From assembly GCF_900699765.1 (NCBI RefSeq), contig NZ_CAADHO010000001.1, positions 1 to 64,000 of the forward strand: a stretch of DNA of 64,000 nt. The letters run 5' to 3'. The stretch is from Desulfoluna butyratoxydans (GTDB lineage: Bacteria > Desulfobacterota > Desulfobacteria > Desulfobacterales > Desulfolunaceae). The notes under the pieces were generated by a model. It ran no database searches and was not told the DNA's origin. It saw only the letters and a program-made list of their open reading frames with translations. Positions within the stretch are counted from its first letter, which is position 1. The number at the start of each line of letters is the position of its first letter. Shown in pieces: positions 8,367 through 17,118 of the stretch. A program made the position numbers and the translations under genes.

Positions 8367-8815
8367 CAAACCGCCTCCAGCCCGGCCAAGTTCTCGGCCA
8401 CGTTCACCCCGGCATCGCCCACCCGCCACTGCGAGCCCTCAAAGGCAAGGGGCCCTTCCGGGTCGGGGACGATGACCAGGGGCTCGTCAAACTCCACCCC
8501 GATCTCCACGTCCACGGTCTGCTCGTCGGAGAGGGACACATCCACGTCCGGGTCGGCCAGGTCGAGTTCAAAGCGCTCAACGTCGTACTTGGCCAGCCAA
8601 AGCACGATGCAGGAAAGTAGCAGCTCGGCAATGGCGCCCGGGCACCGCTCGATGGAGATCACCGCGTCGTACCGAAACCGGCCCACCTCCAGGCCGTGGC
8701 CCAGGTCCTTGCCGATAAGGGAGAGTTTCCCCTGGTCGGCAAAGGCTTCCATCTGGTCCCGGGTGATGCCGGGAAGGGTCAACAGGTGGGCAGCAAGGCC
8801 GGAGAGCTTCTTCAT
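8366..8815 (-). CDS. Phage tail completion protein R (gpR-like)
   Basis: 149 residues starting MKKLSGLAAHLLTLPGI; the 8815 start follows the L-gene stop by 2 bases. It fits the P2 gpR family in length, in the acidic beta-rich C-terminus (PEGPLAFEGSQWRVGD) and in its position before gpS. gpR and gpS finish the tail so that it can join the head. Confidence 0.75.
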   Translation of the reverse strand: MKKLSGLAAHLLTLPGITRDQMEAFADQGKLSLIGKDLGHGLEVGRFRYDAVISIERCPGAIAELLLSCIVLWLAKYDVERFELDLADPDVDVSLSDEQTVDVEIGVEFDEPLVIVPDPEGPLAFEGSQWRVGDAGVNVAENLAGLEAV

Positions 8816-8817
8816 CC

Positions 8818-9291
8818 TTAGAGGGCCTCCACATGGATGGTCATGGTCCCCTGCATATCCGCCAGGGCGGAAAGGGCTTCCCGGAACCACCGGTCCGCGG
8901 TCTCCGGCGCTTCCTTGGCGTCGGACTGGGCGTCGTTCTTCCGCAGCATGGTGGCGTAGTCCGAAAGCAAAAGCCCCTTGGCGTGGCAGCACACGGCCCG
9001 GACGTACTGCAAAACAAGGGGGTGAAGGTCCCCCAGCATCTCGCCGTCGTCCACGGGCACCTCGGACAGGCTCGCCCTGCCCGCTTCCACGTGGCGCGCC
9101 CGGAACCCGGCCAGCTCCTTGTTGGCCCAGAGCATGCCCAGCCTCATCCGATCGGCCAGCAAAGCTTCCCGGTACTCACCCGGTAGCCGGTAGGCCTCCT
9201 GGAACTCGGCCAGATCGATGTCCGGCCAGAACGCGTTGTTCTGGACCATCGTCCCCTTGGGCAATTCGTCTGCAAATCCGGTGAAACTCAT
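8818..9291 (-). CDS. Head completion protein L (gpL-like)
   Basis: 157 residues. The start MSFTGFADELPKGTMVQNNAFWPDIDLAEFQEAYRLPGEYREALLADRM is the Phage_GPL pattern: a short loop, then the F-x-P-D/E motif at the connector contact. P2 gpL seals the filled capsid. It follows the terminase small subunit and precedes gpR, as in P2. Confidence 0.85.
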   Translation of the reverse strand: MSFTGFADELPKGTMVQNNAFWPDIDLAEFQEAYRLPGEYREALLADRMRLGMLWANKELAGFRARHVEAGRASLSEVPVDDGEMLGDLHPLVLQYVRAVCCHAKGLLLSDYATMLRKNDAQSDAKEAPETADRWFREALSALADMQGTMTIHVEAL

Positions 9292-9396
9292 GGTGTCTCC
9301 TTGGTTGAAATTGGACCGGCCCCCGCCTGGGTCCGAAGCGTTTCACATAGCGTGAACGCACGGCCCGGCGGGATCGGCCGGTGGTGTGGGAGGTGG

Positions 9397-10128
9397 TTAG
9401 ACCGTGCCTTCGGCTTCCGCCCCGGAGGCCTCAGCCGGTTCGGCGGGCTTCTCCTCGGCGGGCTTGGCGCTCTCCAGCTTCTTCCGTGCTTTGCCCAGCA
9501 CGGTTTTCACCTTGGCGCCGTACTCCTCGGCACGTTCAAAATGGGTTACGGCCTCGGCCCAGGACTCCAGGTCCATGGCCACCAGGCCTTTCAGCTTGAG
9601 CATCTTGGCGCTCACCTCGTCGGGGATGTCCCAGCCTTCGGCCAGCTCGCACACCTGGCCGAAGTAGGGTTCCACGGACCGCCCGGCCTCGTGCTCGCCG
9701 TCGGCCCAGGCCAGGATGGTGTCGCAGAGGAAGGTGGGCAGGTCCCGGCGGAACCGCTCGGGCATGGGCACGCCGTGCTCGATGCAGTAGAGGGCCAGGG
9801 CCATGCCTGCGTGGATGTCGGCGATGTCAAAGAGCCACACCAGGATCTGCCCCAGCAGGGGGTGGTCGGAGCCGGACGCCTTCAAGGTCTCCACCACGGG
9901 CATGTACTTGGGCACCAGGTGTTCGGCTTTTTCCGTCTCTTTCTGCTTCTTGCTGCGGATCAGCTTGAGCTTGGCCAGGTCGTCCTCCAGCTCCTTTTCA
10001 AAGCCGGTCACGGCCTGCTGCCTGGCGATGGCCGTGGTGGGCATGGTCCCCAGAACAGAAAAGGACTCCCCTTCCCCGTAGCCGGGATCTTCTTTTTTCT
10101 TTTCCTGAAATCGTTTCATCAACGACAT
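9397..10128 (-). CDS. Terminase endonuclease subunit M (gpM-like)
   Basis: 243 residues. The N-terminal half (YGEGESFSVLGTMPTTAIARQQAVTGFEKELEDDLAKLKLIRSKKQKETEKAEHLVPKYMPVV) and the middle (LLGQILVWLFDIADIHAGMALALYCIEHGVPMPERFRRDLPTF) are characteristic of P2 gpM, the small terminase subunit that cuts cos DNA together with gpP. The C-terminus is an Ala/Glu/Pro-rich low-complexity tail (about residues 215-243) not needed in relatives. It sits between capsid N and head completion L. Confidence 0.85.
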   Translation of the reverse strand: MSLMKRFQEKKKEDPGYGEGESFSVLGTMPTTAIARQQAVTGFEKELEDDLAKLKLIRSKKQKETEKAEHLVPKYMPVVETLKASGSDHPLLGQILVWLFDIADIHAGMALALYCIEHGVPMPERFRRDLPTFLCDTILAWADGEHEAGRSVEPYFGQVCELAEGWDIPDEVSAKMLKLKGLVAMDLESWAEAVTHFERAEEYGAKVKTVLGKARKKLESAKPAEEKPAEPAEASGAEAEGTV

Positions 10129-10211
10129 GGGTTTTCTCCTTCAATGAAGTGGGGGCCAGGGCCAGGAGGGAAGCCCCGGCCCCCGGTCATACCCGGGACA
10201 CGCCCGGCGTG

Positions 10212-11243
10212 TTATGCCCAGGTGGTCCCGTCGGGCTGAAGGAGCTTCACCTTGTCGAACTCCACGGCCACGAATTTCTCCGGGGTCTCCACCACGTAGC
10301 CCTCGTTCCGGCTGTTGAAATCTTCCACGCGGTCCTTCTCGGGCTTGTCCTTGATGTGACGCCTCCAGGAGCCGGACTGCACATAGATGGAGAGGTTGTC
10401 ATGGCTGGTGATCACAATGCCCCTGCCGGGGAAGTTGCTGGGGGTCTCCCAGGGCAGTCCGCCGAAGGTGGCCAGGGCCGCAGGCGTGAGGGTCTTTTCG
10501 GTAGGGGTCTGGCCCATGGCGATGGCAAGGGCCGCCTTTTCTTTGCCCACCAGCTCCGACCCGATGAGGGCCACCAGGCCCTGGCGGAGATACGGGGGGA
10601 TCCCCTCCACCAGTTCCAGCACGGCGTGGTCCAGGTTGATGAAGTCGCCATCGGGGCCGATGCGGATCTCCCCGTCCTGCTTCTCACCGGTGGTGAGGAT
10701 GTTGGCGGCCATCTTCTCCCGCATGTACTGGAGCCACCCCTTGTTCACGTCCTGCATCATGGGGTTGGCTTCGAGGTCGGTATCCTTGGCCGCGCTGGTG
10801 CCGTGCCAGCCGATGATCTCCCGGTCCGTGGCCATGCGCTGCTGCACGTAGCGCTGGTAGCGCTCGGGAAGGTCCTGGAACTTGGCCCAGGCATCCATGG
10901 TGGCGTAGCGGATGTAGGTGTCCGTGTTGGTCTGGTAGAGCCGGTAACCGGATGCGCTCAGGTTCAGAAGGTCTTTGGGCTTGCGCTCATTGCCGTCCAC
11001 GCTGGTGTCGGTGCGACCGGAGGCCGGACCGGACGCGCTGCCCAGAATGTTCTGGCCTTCCAGGTCGTCAACAGTAATGACGTTGATGTTGGGCAGGAAG
11101 GTGGACAGCTCCACGATCTTGTCCTGAAGCTTCTGCTCCAGGGTGGGGTCCACGGTGAAGGTCTCATGGACGTTTTGAACGCCATAGGTCTTCGCCAGCC
11201 GAGCTTCCATCTGGTGGAATGCGAGGCGAGATGTTTTGTTCAT
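10212..11243 (-). CDS. Major capsid protein N (gpN-like)
   Basis: 343 residues. The start MNKTSRLAFHQMEARLAKTYGVQNVHETFTVDPTLEQKLQDKIVELSTFLPNINVITVDDLEGQNILG and the downstream SGPASGRTDT are the P2 gpN capsid family pattern; the fold is HK97-like. It is translated after the scaffold gpO, which cleaves it. A GC-rich hairpin-like stretch follows the stop (10,160-10,195) but lacks a T-run. Confidence 0.92.
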   Translation of the reverse strand: MNKTSRLAFHQMEARLAKTYGVQNVHETFTVDPTLEQKLQDKIVELSTFLPNINVITVDDLEGQNILGSASGPASGRTDTSVDGNERKPKDLLNLSASGYRLYQTNTDTYIRYATMDAWAKFQDLPERYQRYVQQRMATDREIIGWHGTSAAKDTDLEANPMMQDVNKGWLQYMREKMAANILTTGEKQDGEIRIGPDGDFINLDHAVLELVEGIPPYLRQGLVALIGSELVGKEKAALAIAMGQTPTEKTLTPAALATFGGLPWETPSNFPGRGIVITSHDNLSIYVQSGSWRRHIKDKPEKDRVEDFNSRNEGYVVETPEKFVAVEFDKVKLLQPDGTTWA

Positions 11244-11294
11244 GGTCGGTGCTCCTTAATACGTATGAAGTGAAGGGAAGACGATCTCAGGCCA

Positions 11295-12191
11295 TCAGAG
11301 AAGCTCGTCGTGCTCCCCCGCAGGGTTGGGGTTCTCCCGGAACCGGGTGCCGGGCGCGCGCTGTTCCATGCGCTCGGTCATGGTGTTGAAGGCCTTCACC
11401 ATGGTGTCCACGCTCGTCTTCAGCTCTGTGTACTGCGCCTCACCGGCGGGTGCCGGGGTCTCGCTTCCTTCGCTGCCCCCGCCCTCCCCTTCGCCGCCCG
11501 CGCCTTTTTCGTCTCCGGCTGGGGTCGTCTTGAATGTTTCCATAAAGGTCTGCATGTGGCCGGCAAGGCCTTCCACGGCCTGCTGGGTTGCCTCAAGGGT
11601 GTCCTTGACGGCTTCGAATTGCTCTGTGTTCATGGGGTCGTCTCCCGTCTCTTCGTCGTGGTTTTCGTCTGTAAAAAAATGGGCAAGCTTTCTGAAAAAG
11701 GTGGTCATGAAGCGGTCCTCATCGCCCATGAACTCTTTGCTCAAATCCGGCACCTCCTCCCCCGCGTACCGGGCGGTGAATTCCCGGCCCTTCATCTTGT
11801 TAAACCGCATCTCATCCGTGCCCAGGGACGCGGGGGAATCGGTCATGGCCAGGCCCGTCAGGTAGGTTTTGCCGGTCCCCGCAAAGTCCTCGGTCACCTC
11901 AATGGAAAAGTGGAGGTACTCCTCCCACACCTGGTTCATCTGAAGCAGGGAGCGGTTCGGGGAGATCTTGGCGTAAAGCTTCAGCACGCCGTCCACCTCT
12001 TCGGTCTTCAGCTCCCGCACTGATCCGTAGGAACCGCCGCGCATGTGGTCGATCCAGATCTTGGCGGTGTAGGTGGCGGGGCTGTAGGTCTCGGCCATGT
12101 CGGTAAACCACTGGGGCTGAAGCACCCGGCCGTCCACGGTGGGGCCGGAGGTGGCGACACATTTCCAATCAGTCACAAGGGAGGAAGGCAT
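11295..12191 (-). CDS. Capsid scaffolding protein/protease O (gpO-like)
   Basis: 298 residues. The N-terminal half is the serine-protease domain (KCVATSGPTVDGRVLQPQWFTDMAETYSPATYTAKIWIDHMRGGSYGSVRELKTEEVDGVLKLYAKISP), with the conserved I-D-H-x-R catalytic His segment. The C-terminal part is a Gly/Glu-rich linker and coiled-coil scaffold (about 195-290). P2 gpO guides assembly of gpN and then cleaves itself and the capsid proteins. It is the first gene of the leftward late operon; its promoter must lie in 12,192-12,350. Confidence 0.88.
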   Translation of the reverse strand: MPSSLVTDWKCVATSGPTVDGRVLQPQWFTDMAETYSPATYTAKIWIDHMRGGSYGSVRELKTEEVDGVLKLYAKISPNRSLLQMNQVWEEYLHFSIEVTEDFAGTGKTYLTGLAMTDSPASLGTDEMRFNKMKGREFTARYAGEEVPDLSKEFMGDEDRFMTTFFRKLAHFFTDENHDEETGDDPMNTEQFEAVKDTLEATQQAVEGLAGHMQTFMETFKTTPAGDEKGAGGEGEGGGSEGSETPAPAGEAQYTELKTSVDTMVKAFNTMTERMEQRAPGTRFRENPNPAGEHDELL

Positions 12192-12350
12192 GTTTTTTCC
12201 TTGGTTACAGGGGCGTTTTCTTGGTGCTTACGTCATCAACACCCCAACCATAGGAGGCAAAAAAAAGGCTGTACATGAATTGATTTCCGATATTCGCGTT
12301 ATCGGAAAAGAAGTTATTTCCGGATTTTTTTTTGTTGATAGGGTCTCGGC
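12192..12350. promoter_or_regulatory. Divergent late-gene control region between O and P
   Basis: These 159 bases separate the leftward and rightward late operons, where P2 places its Ogr-activated promoters. A perfect 9-base inverted repeat TTTCCGATA (12,284-12,292) / TATCGGAAA (12,300-12,308) with a 7-base spacer is followed by another TTTCCGG and a run of nine T. I do not see an exact P2-type Ogr box (TGT-N12-ACA). The dyad could be the binding site of the Ogr-like protein at 15,163, or part of cos. This is inference from symmetry and position. Confidence 0.45.
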
Positions 12351-14102
12351 ATGGGACTTCATACCAAGGAAATACGAGATGCGGCCAAGCGCCTTTACCT
12401 GCGCCACCACACCCCCAAGGAGATAGCGGCCATCGTCAACGCCCCCTTGCGCACCATCTACGACTGGCGCACCAAGGGGCAGTGGGATGATCTTCTCTCC
12501 ACGGAGAGCGCGGAAGAGTCCATGACCAGACGCCTCACCCTGCTGGCGGAACGGGATGGAAAAACCAAACTTGAATTGAGCGAAATGAAGAGCCTGGTGG
12601 AAAGCCTGGTGAAGCTTCGGCACAGCCGCATGCTCATGGAAGGAAAGGGCCACCCCGGGGAAGGGGCAGAGGAGAGCAAGAAAAAGGGCGCCTCCGGAGG
12701 GAAGCGCAGGCGGGGCAAAAAGAAAAACGACGTCACGGGCATCAAGGAAGACGACTTCAAAGTCAAGATGCACAAGCACTACTTCCGGTATCAAATGGAG
12801 CTTCGGGAAGCCCGGCACCACCGGTTCCGCATGCTCTTAAAGTCCCGGCAGATCGGGGCCACCTGGTACTTCGCCCAGGAGGCATTTGAAGACGCCGTGC
12901 TCACGGGCCGGAACCAGATCTTCCTCTCGGCCACCCGGGCCCAGGCCGAGGTGTTCCGGCGGTACATCGTGGCCATTGCCCGGCAGCACTTCGACATCGA
13001 CCTGTCCGGCAACCCCATTGTGCTGCACACGGAGAAAGGCCCGGCGGAGCTGCACTTCCTCTCCAACAACTCCAAGTCCGCCCAGAGTTACACGGGCAAC
13101 GTGTACATTGACGAGTTCTTCTGGATCCAGAAGTTCAACGAGCTTTACACGGTGGCTTCCGGCATGGCCACCCACAAGAAGTGGAGGAAAACCATCTTCT
13201 CCACCCCGTCCGCCGTCACCCATGAGGCCTACGACCTCTGGACCGGGGACCGCTACAACAAGCGGTTCAAGAGAAAGCGGGTGGAGTTCCCCGGCTTCAA
13301 GGAGATGCAGTCCGGCATTCTCTGTCCAGACAACGCCTGGCGCAAGATCATCACCCTGGACGATGCCGAGGCAGGGGGCTGCGATCTGTTCGACCGCAAA
13401 GACCTGGAGCTGGAGTACTCCCCCTCAGAGTTCGCCAACCTCTTCGGGTGCCAGTTCATGGACGACACCTTCGGGGTGTTCCGGTTCGCCGACCTGGAGG
13501 CGTGCCCCACCGATATCTCCCAATGGAAAGACCTTGACCCCACCGCCCCACGGCCCTTCAGCAACTGCCCGGTCTGGGGCGGCTACGATCCCTCGCGCCA
13601 CCGGGACGATGCCAGCTTTGTCATCGTGGCCCCGCCCTTGAAACCCGGCGGCACGTTCCGGGTAATCAAGCGGTTCAAGTGGGTCAACAAGTCGTTCACC
13701 TGGCAGGCCGCCGAGATCAAGAAGCTCTGCGCCATGTACAATTTTACTTATATGGGCATCGATGTCACCGGCCCGGGCATGGGTGTGTTCGACACGGTGA
13801 AGACCTTCTACCCCCAGGCCACGCCCATCCACTACTCCGTGGGCAGCAAGACCCGCATGGTCCTGAAGGCCCAGGAGATCATCACCTCAAACCGCCTTGA
13901 GTGGGACGCCCAGGAGACCACCATCGCCCACGCCTTCCTCACCATCCGGCAGACGTACACCCCCAACGGCCAGGTGACCTACTCCGCCAACCGAACGGAC
14001 ACCACCGGCCATGCCGACGTGGCCTGGTCCATCATGCATGCCCTTATCAACGAACCCATCAGCCACGACCAGGCGCAAGGCGCTTGCGTGGAAGTTTTAT
14101 AA
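12351..14102 (+). CDS. Terminase ATPase (large) subunit P (gpP-like)
   Basis: 583 residues. An N-terminal helix-turn-helix (EIRDAAKRLYLRHHTPKEIAAIVNAPLRTIYDWRTKGQW, residues 7-45) is followed by a Lys-rich linker (about 108-130) and the ATPase: Walker A-like SRQIGAT at 165-171 and Walker B VYIDEFFW at 251-258. The nuclease region begins near GGYDPSRHRDDAS with acidic metal ligands. It packages DNA into the prohead with gpM. The gene starts the rightward head operon and is followed after 16 bases by the portal gene. Confidence 0.93.
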   Translation: MGLHTKEIRDAAKRLYLRHHTPKEIAAIVNAPLRTIYDWRTKGQWDDLLSTESAEESMTRRLTLLAERDGKTKLELSEMKSLVESLVKLRHSRMLMEGKGHPGEGAEESKKKGASGGKRRRGKKKNDVTGIKEDDFKVKMHKHYFRYQMELREARHHRFRMLLKSRQIGATWYFAQEAFEDAVLTGRNQIFLSATRAQAEVFRRYIVAIARQHFDIDLSGNPIVLHTEKGPAELHFLSNNSKSAQSYTGNVYIDEFFWIQKFNELYTVASGMATHKKWRKTIFSTPSAVTHEAYDLWTGDRYNKRFKRKRVEFPGFKEMQSGILCPDNAWRKIITLDDAEAGGCDLFDRKDLELEYSPSEFANLFGCQFMDDTFGVFRFADLEACPTDISQWKDLDPTAPRPFSNCPVWGGYDPSRHRDDASFVIVAPPLKPGGTFRVIKRFKWVNKSFTWQAAEIKKLCAMYNFTYMGIDVTGPGMGVFDTVKTFYPQATPIHYSVGSKTRMVLKAQEIITSNRLEWDAQETTIAHAFLTIRQTYTPNGQVTYSANRTDTTGHADVAWSIMHALINEPISHDQAQGACVEVL

Positions 14103-14118
14103 TCCGGAGGCAACACCC

Positions 14119-15144
14119 ATGGGAAAAAAAAGAAGAAAACAGAGAAAGGACCACATGAACGACCAGGGCGGCCCCCCCGAGGCCTTCAACTTCGGAGAAC
14201 CGACCCCCATCCTGGCAAGCCAGCTCCAAGACTACGTGGGCGTCTGGCTCCTGGACAACGGCAGCTACTACAGCCCGCCCGTGTCCCTGGCAGGCCTGGC
14301 CCGGCTTCGCGGGGCCAACGCCTACCACGGCCCCCTGCTGGAGTTCAAAACCAACATGATCATGCGGGCCTTCAAGGGATCGGCCGCGGTGCCCATGCTG
14401 CAGATGCTCCCCTTTGTGACGGACTACGTCACCTTTTTGAACGCCTACTTCCAGAAGGTCACCAACTGGATGGGAGAGGTCATCGCCCTGGTGCACCTGC
14501 CCGCCATCAACATGCGCAGGATGAAAGAGCCAGGCCAGTACTGCATGCTCAACGTGGACGGCAGCCGCACGGACTTCCAGCCCGGGGAGGTGATCCACGT
14601 GAAGAACTACGACGTGGCCCAGACCATCTACGGGCTACCCTCCTACCTGGGGGCCATCCAGTCCATGCTCTTAAACGAAGACGCCACCCTGTTCCGGCGG
14701 CGCTACTATCTCAACGGGGCTCACGCCGGGTACATCTTCTATTCATCCGCCGCCACCCTGGGGGACAAGGAGCAGAACGCCATCCGGGACGCCGTGAAGT
14801 CCACCAAGAAGCTGGGCAACTTCCGCAACCTCTACCTCCACGTGCCCAACGGAGGAGAAAAGGCTTTCCAAATCATCCCCGTGGGGGACTTCTCCACCAA
14901 GGACGACCTGGAAAAGATCAAAAACATCTCCCGGGACGACATCATCGCCGCCCACCGCATCCCCCCGGCCCTGGCCAGCGTGGTGCCCACCGAAGCCCGG
15001 GGCGGATTCGGAGACATCACCAAGGCCGACCAGGTCTATGAAAAAAACGAGATCGAACCCATCCGAAAGATCCTCCTCCAGATCAACGATCATTTGACCG
15101 GAAACCACAGGATAGCCTTTGACGAAGTGGATTATGCACAATAG
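14119..15144 (+). CDS. Phage portal protein Q (PBSX/P2 family)
   Basis: 341 residues from ATG 14,119, preceded by a CCGGAGG ribosome site at 14,104-14,110; the longer upstream frame overlaps gpP and is rejected. Portal signature segments include GPLLEFKTNMIMRAF, FQPGEVIHVKNYDVAQTIYGLPSYLGAIQSMLLNEDATLFRRRYYLNGAHAGYIFY and a C-terminal DDIIAAHRIPPALASVVP. It forms the dodecameric DNA gate at the capsid vertex. Confidence 0.93.
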   Translation: MGKKRRKQRKDHMNDQGGPPEAFNFGEPTPILASQLQDYVGVWLLDNGSYYSPPVSLAGLARLRGANAYHGPLLEFKTNMIMRAFKGSAAVPMLQMLPFVTDYVTFLNAYFQKVTNWMGEVIALVHLPAINMRRMKEPGQYCMLNVDGSRTDFQPGEVIHVKNYDVAQTIYGLPSYLGAIQSMLLNEDATLFRRRYYLNGAHAGYIFYSSAATLGDKEQNAIRDAVKSTKKLGNFRNLYLHVPNGGEKAFQIIPVGDFSTKDDLEKIKNISRDDIIAAHRIPPALASVVPTEARGGFGDITKADQVYEKNEIEPIRKILLQINDHLTGNHRIAFDEVDYAQ

Positions 15145-15162
15145 ATTGGGGGTGAAAGGAAT

Positions 15163-15435
15163 ATGTCTATGCGAATTAAATGCAACAAATGCGGAAGCCA
15201 CGCCACCATCAGATCAAGCGAACAGCCCTCCACCGAAGTGAAAAGGCTGTACTGCATCTGCAACAACATCCAGTGCGGCCACACCTTCGCCATGGATGTC
15301 ACCTTCTCCTACACCATCTCCCCCAGCGCCATGGACCTGCCCGAAGATCTCCGCGCCAAGATCCAGGAGTCCACCCCCATGGAACAACGGGCGCTCTTCA
15401 AAGGCCTAAGCCCGACCATGCAACAGGCTGGCTGA
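15163..15435 (+). CDS. Ogr/Delta-like zinc-finger activator of late transcription
   Basis: 90 residues with the Ogr/Delta finger: CNKCG near residue 8, then CNNIQCGHTF around residues 33-43 after the usual Y-C-x-C segment. In P2 this protein contacts the RNA polymerase alpha subunit and turns on all late operons. P2 places ogr near its attachment end, whereas here it directly follows the portal gene. A strong terminator follows, and the next genes are low-GC cargo. Confidence 0.85.
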   Translation: MSMRIKCNKCGSHATIRSSEQPSTEVKRLYCICNNIQCGHTFAMDVTFSYTISPSAMDLPEDLRAKIQESTPMEQRALFKGLSPTMQQAG

Positions 15436-15441
15436 TGAAAT

Positions 15442-15477
15442 AAAAAACCCCGGTGCCTGGGAGGCAGCGGGGTTTTT
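15442..15477 (+). terminator. Intrinsic terminator after the Ogr-like gene
   Basis: The sequence AAAAACCCC, a 17-base loop region and GGGGTTTTT form a stem with a T-run on the plus strand. It also works on the minus strand because the A-run mirrors the T-run, so it can insulate the rightward head operon from the leftward cargo genes. Confidence 0.85.
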
Positions 15478-15557
15478 GGTAGTGCAATATCTTTTTGAGG
15501 GTAGATAAACCAAATAAAAGAAGCCCTTAGAACTTAGGAAGATAACAAATCCAAAAG

Positions 15558-15989
15558 TTACCCCAGGATATTCTTTTCGAATAAGCTCTGAATAGCGTTT
15601 AGATATTCTTTATGTTTTTTCATCCGTACTGAAATATCTATTTTGGGGTAATAACACTTCCAAATATCATGTTTTAACTTCGAAAAGTGTTCTCGATCCG
15701 TCTTGTTCAGATAAAGCCGGACAATGTTTTCCTGCGGTTTTAGCCCAATAGAAAGTTCTGTTATTGTTTTATCTTTTTCCCCATCAGACAAGTCATGGTT
15801 ATATACAATATCATTTGCCTTACTTCTAAAGTCTTCTAATTGCTTTATGAACTCCGTGAATTCGAGGCTTCGCTGTTGACGAATCCATTTCATATATTCA
15901 GTTCTACGCGTAAGCCAAGCACCAAGAAACCCTCCCAATAGAGCAAACAACCCTGATATTAATGCGACAATTATTTTAACTTCATCCAT
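15558..15989 (-). CDS. Unknown small membrane-anchored protein (cargo block)
   Basis: 143 residues. One N-terminal membrane span (IIVALISGLFALLGGFLGAWL, about 6-26) precedes a soluble, charged helical region (RRTEYMKWIRQQRSLEFTEFIKQLEDFRSKANDIV). Low GC and AT-rich codons set it apart from the phage structural genes. A TAGGGA ribosome site lies upstream of the ATG. I do not recognise a family. It is the last gene of the leftward low-GC block and may pair with the small soluble protein next to it. Confidence 0.65.
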   Translation of the reverse strand: MDEVKIIVALISGLFALLGGFLGAWLTRRTEYMKWIRQQRSLEFTEFIKQLEDFRSKANDIVYNHDLSDGEKDKTITELSIGLKPQENIVRLYLNKTDREHFSKLKHDIWKCYYPKIDISVRMKKHKEYLNAIQSLFEKNILG

Positions 15990-16032
15990 ATAATCCCTAC
16001 AAAATTTGAATTATACCCAAAACAGTCAAATA

Positions 16033-16386
16033 TCATTCACCTAATAGTCTTCTAAAATGCTTGTAGTTACTTCTTACATTATCGATTAACGATTCAGCAT
16101 CAAGTGTGTATTCGTTTCCATTTATTATAGTTTCATTAGCCAATTCAGACTCAAGGCAGATACACCTTGTTATTCTTATACATGTTATAAAAATTGCCTC
16201 CGCGACTGAAAACAATCTTTCATTGTCAGGGTTTGAGCGTATCAAATCTCTCGATTCAAAATATAATTTAGTTAATTCTTCCTTTGCAAAATCAGTTTCA
16301 CACGAAAATTTACACCCGAGAAGTGACTTCTCAAGGGCGTGAATTGCTTCATCTTCAAACGCTTCATCAATTTTAGAATCAATCAT
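16033..16386 (-). CDS. Unknown small soluble protein (cargo block)
   Basis: 117 residues, acidic and mostly helical by composition (MIDSKIDEAFEDEAIHALEKSLLGCKFSCETDFAKEELTKLYFESRDLIRSNPDNERLFSVAEAIFITCIRITRCICLESELANE). No motif is recognised. It lies 43 bases upstream of the membrane-anchored gene at 15,558-15,989 with the same orientation and low GC; the two may form one operon. Superinfection exclusion or another conversion role would fit the location but nothing in the sequence proves it. Confidence 0.6.
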   Translation of the reverse strand: MIDSKIDEAFEDEAIHALEKSLLGCKFSCETDFAKEELTKLYFESRDLIRSNPDNERLFSVAEAIFITCIRITRCICLESELANETIINGNEYTLDAESLIDNVRSNYKHFRRLLGE

Positions 16387-16553
16387 TATTCACACCGAGT
16401 TTTAATATATAATTTGGTGTTAATAGACAAACCGAAGAAAGGTATCACGGGCCAAAAAAGACAATTACCAATACATTATCATATATCAAATAGATAATGA
16501 GCTCGAGTCGTTGTATTGAATGTAGACTTTGGCCCATTACCTACACACTTTTT

Positions 16554-16844
16554 TTAAGATTGGTTACATACAAACACATGTTGTTCTGTAAAGAAGACCT
16601 CTTTCCCTATAGGCATTTGACATTCAGGTACATTTGGATCTTCAGAAACAACATCTACGGATACGACTTCACCCTTATATGCACTTATAGTGCTATTATC
16701 AGTCACCTTTACACAAATATTATAATCGCCAAGAGTATCATGTAACTCTACGGTATTCCCACAGTGGATACGCCCAGCATTTGCGATGCCTGATGGTGTA
16801 CCGAAATACATTATACTTTCTGACCGTTCTCTCTCTTTAAACAT
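16554..16844 (-). CDS. Unknown small protein (cargo block)
   Basis: 96 residues starting MFKERERSESIMYFG, with a GAGG ribosome site in front of ATG 16,844; a longer frame to 16,934 lacks one. The protein looks beta-rich (CGNTVELHDTLGDYNICVKVTDNSTISAYKGEVVSVDVV). No family is recognised. Low GC like its neighbours. The 274 bases on its upstream side (16,845-17,118) hold no convincing gene. Confidence 0.45.
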   Translation of the reverse strand: MFKERERSESIMYFGTPSGIANAGRIHCGNTVELHDTLGDYNICVKVTDNSTISAYKGEVVSVDVVSEDPNVPECQMPIGKEVFFTEQHVFVCNQS

Positions 16845-17118
16845 TTCTAATACCTCTATTATCTTTTTTAAAAAACGGAAAAAGAGGGTCTGTCTCAACG
16901 TCAAACATCCCTCAATCGTAAGCCATAAAACCATACACCCATACTTAACAAGTATACAATAGTATTTTAGAGCTTAAAAAACGTTGGAGAGAAACAGGTA
17001 CATTATGGGGAGCAGAAGGACACGTTTTAGGTTCGATAGGAAAAAACGAAAAATTCGAGGGAATAATAGGAATGAGTAAAAAAGAGAGGGAAGACATCTC
17101 AAAATATGAATCTGCTTT

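Noticed and set aside
10150..10200. Terminator after the capsid gene
   Set aside because: GGGGGCC/GGCCCCC can pair but there is no T-run on either strand, and the downstream terminase gene belongs to the same operon.
12181..12199. Ogr box TGT-N-ACA overlapping the gpO start
   Set aside because: The spacing is 13 and it overlaps the start codon itself, not about 55 bases before a transcription start.
17005..17079. Short plus-strand reading frame MGSRRTRFRFDRKKRK in the cargo gap
   Set aside because: Only 24 codons, against the direction of the block, no ribosome site and no family.
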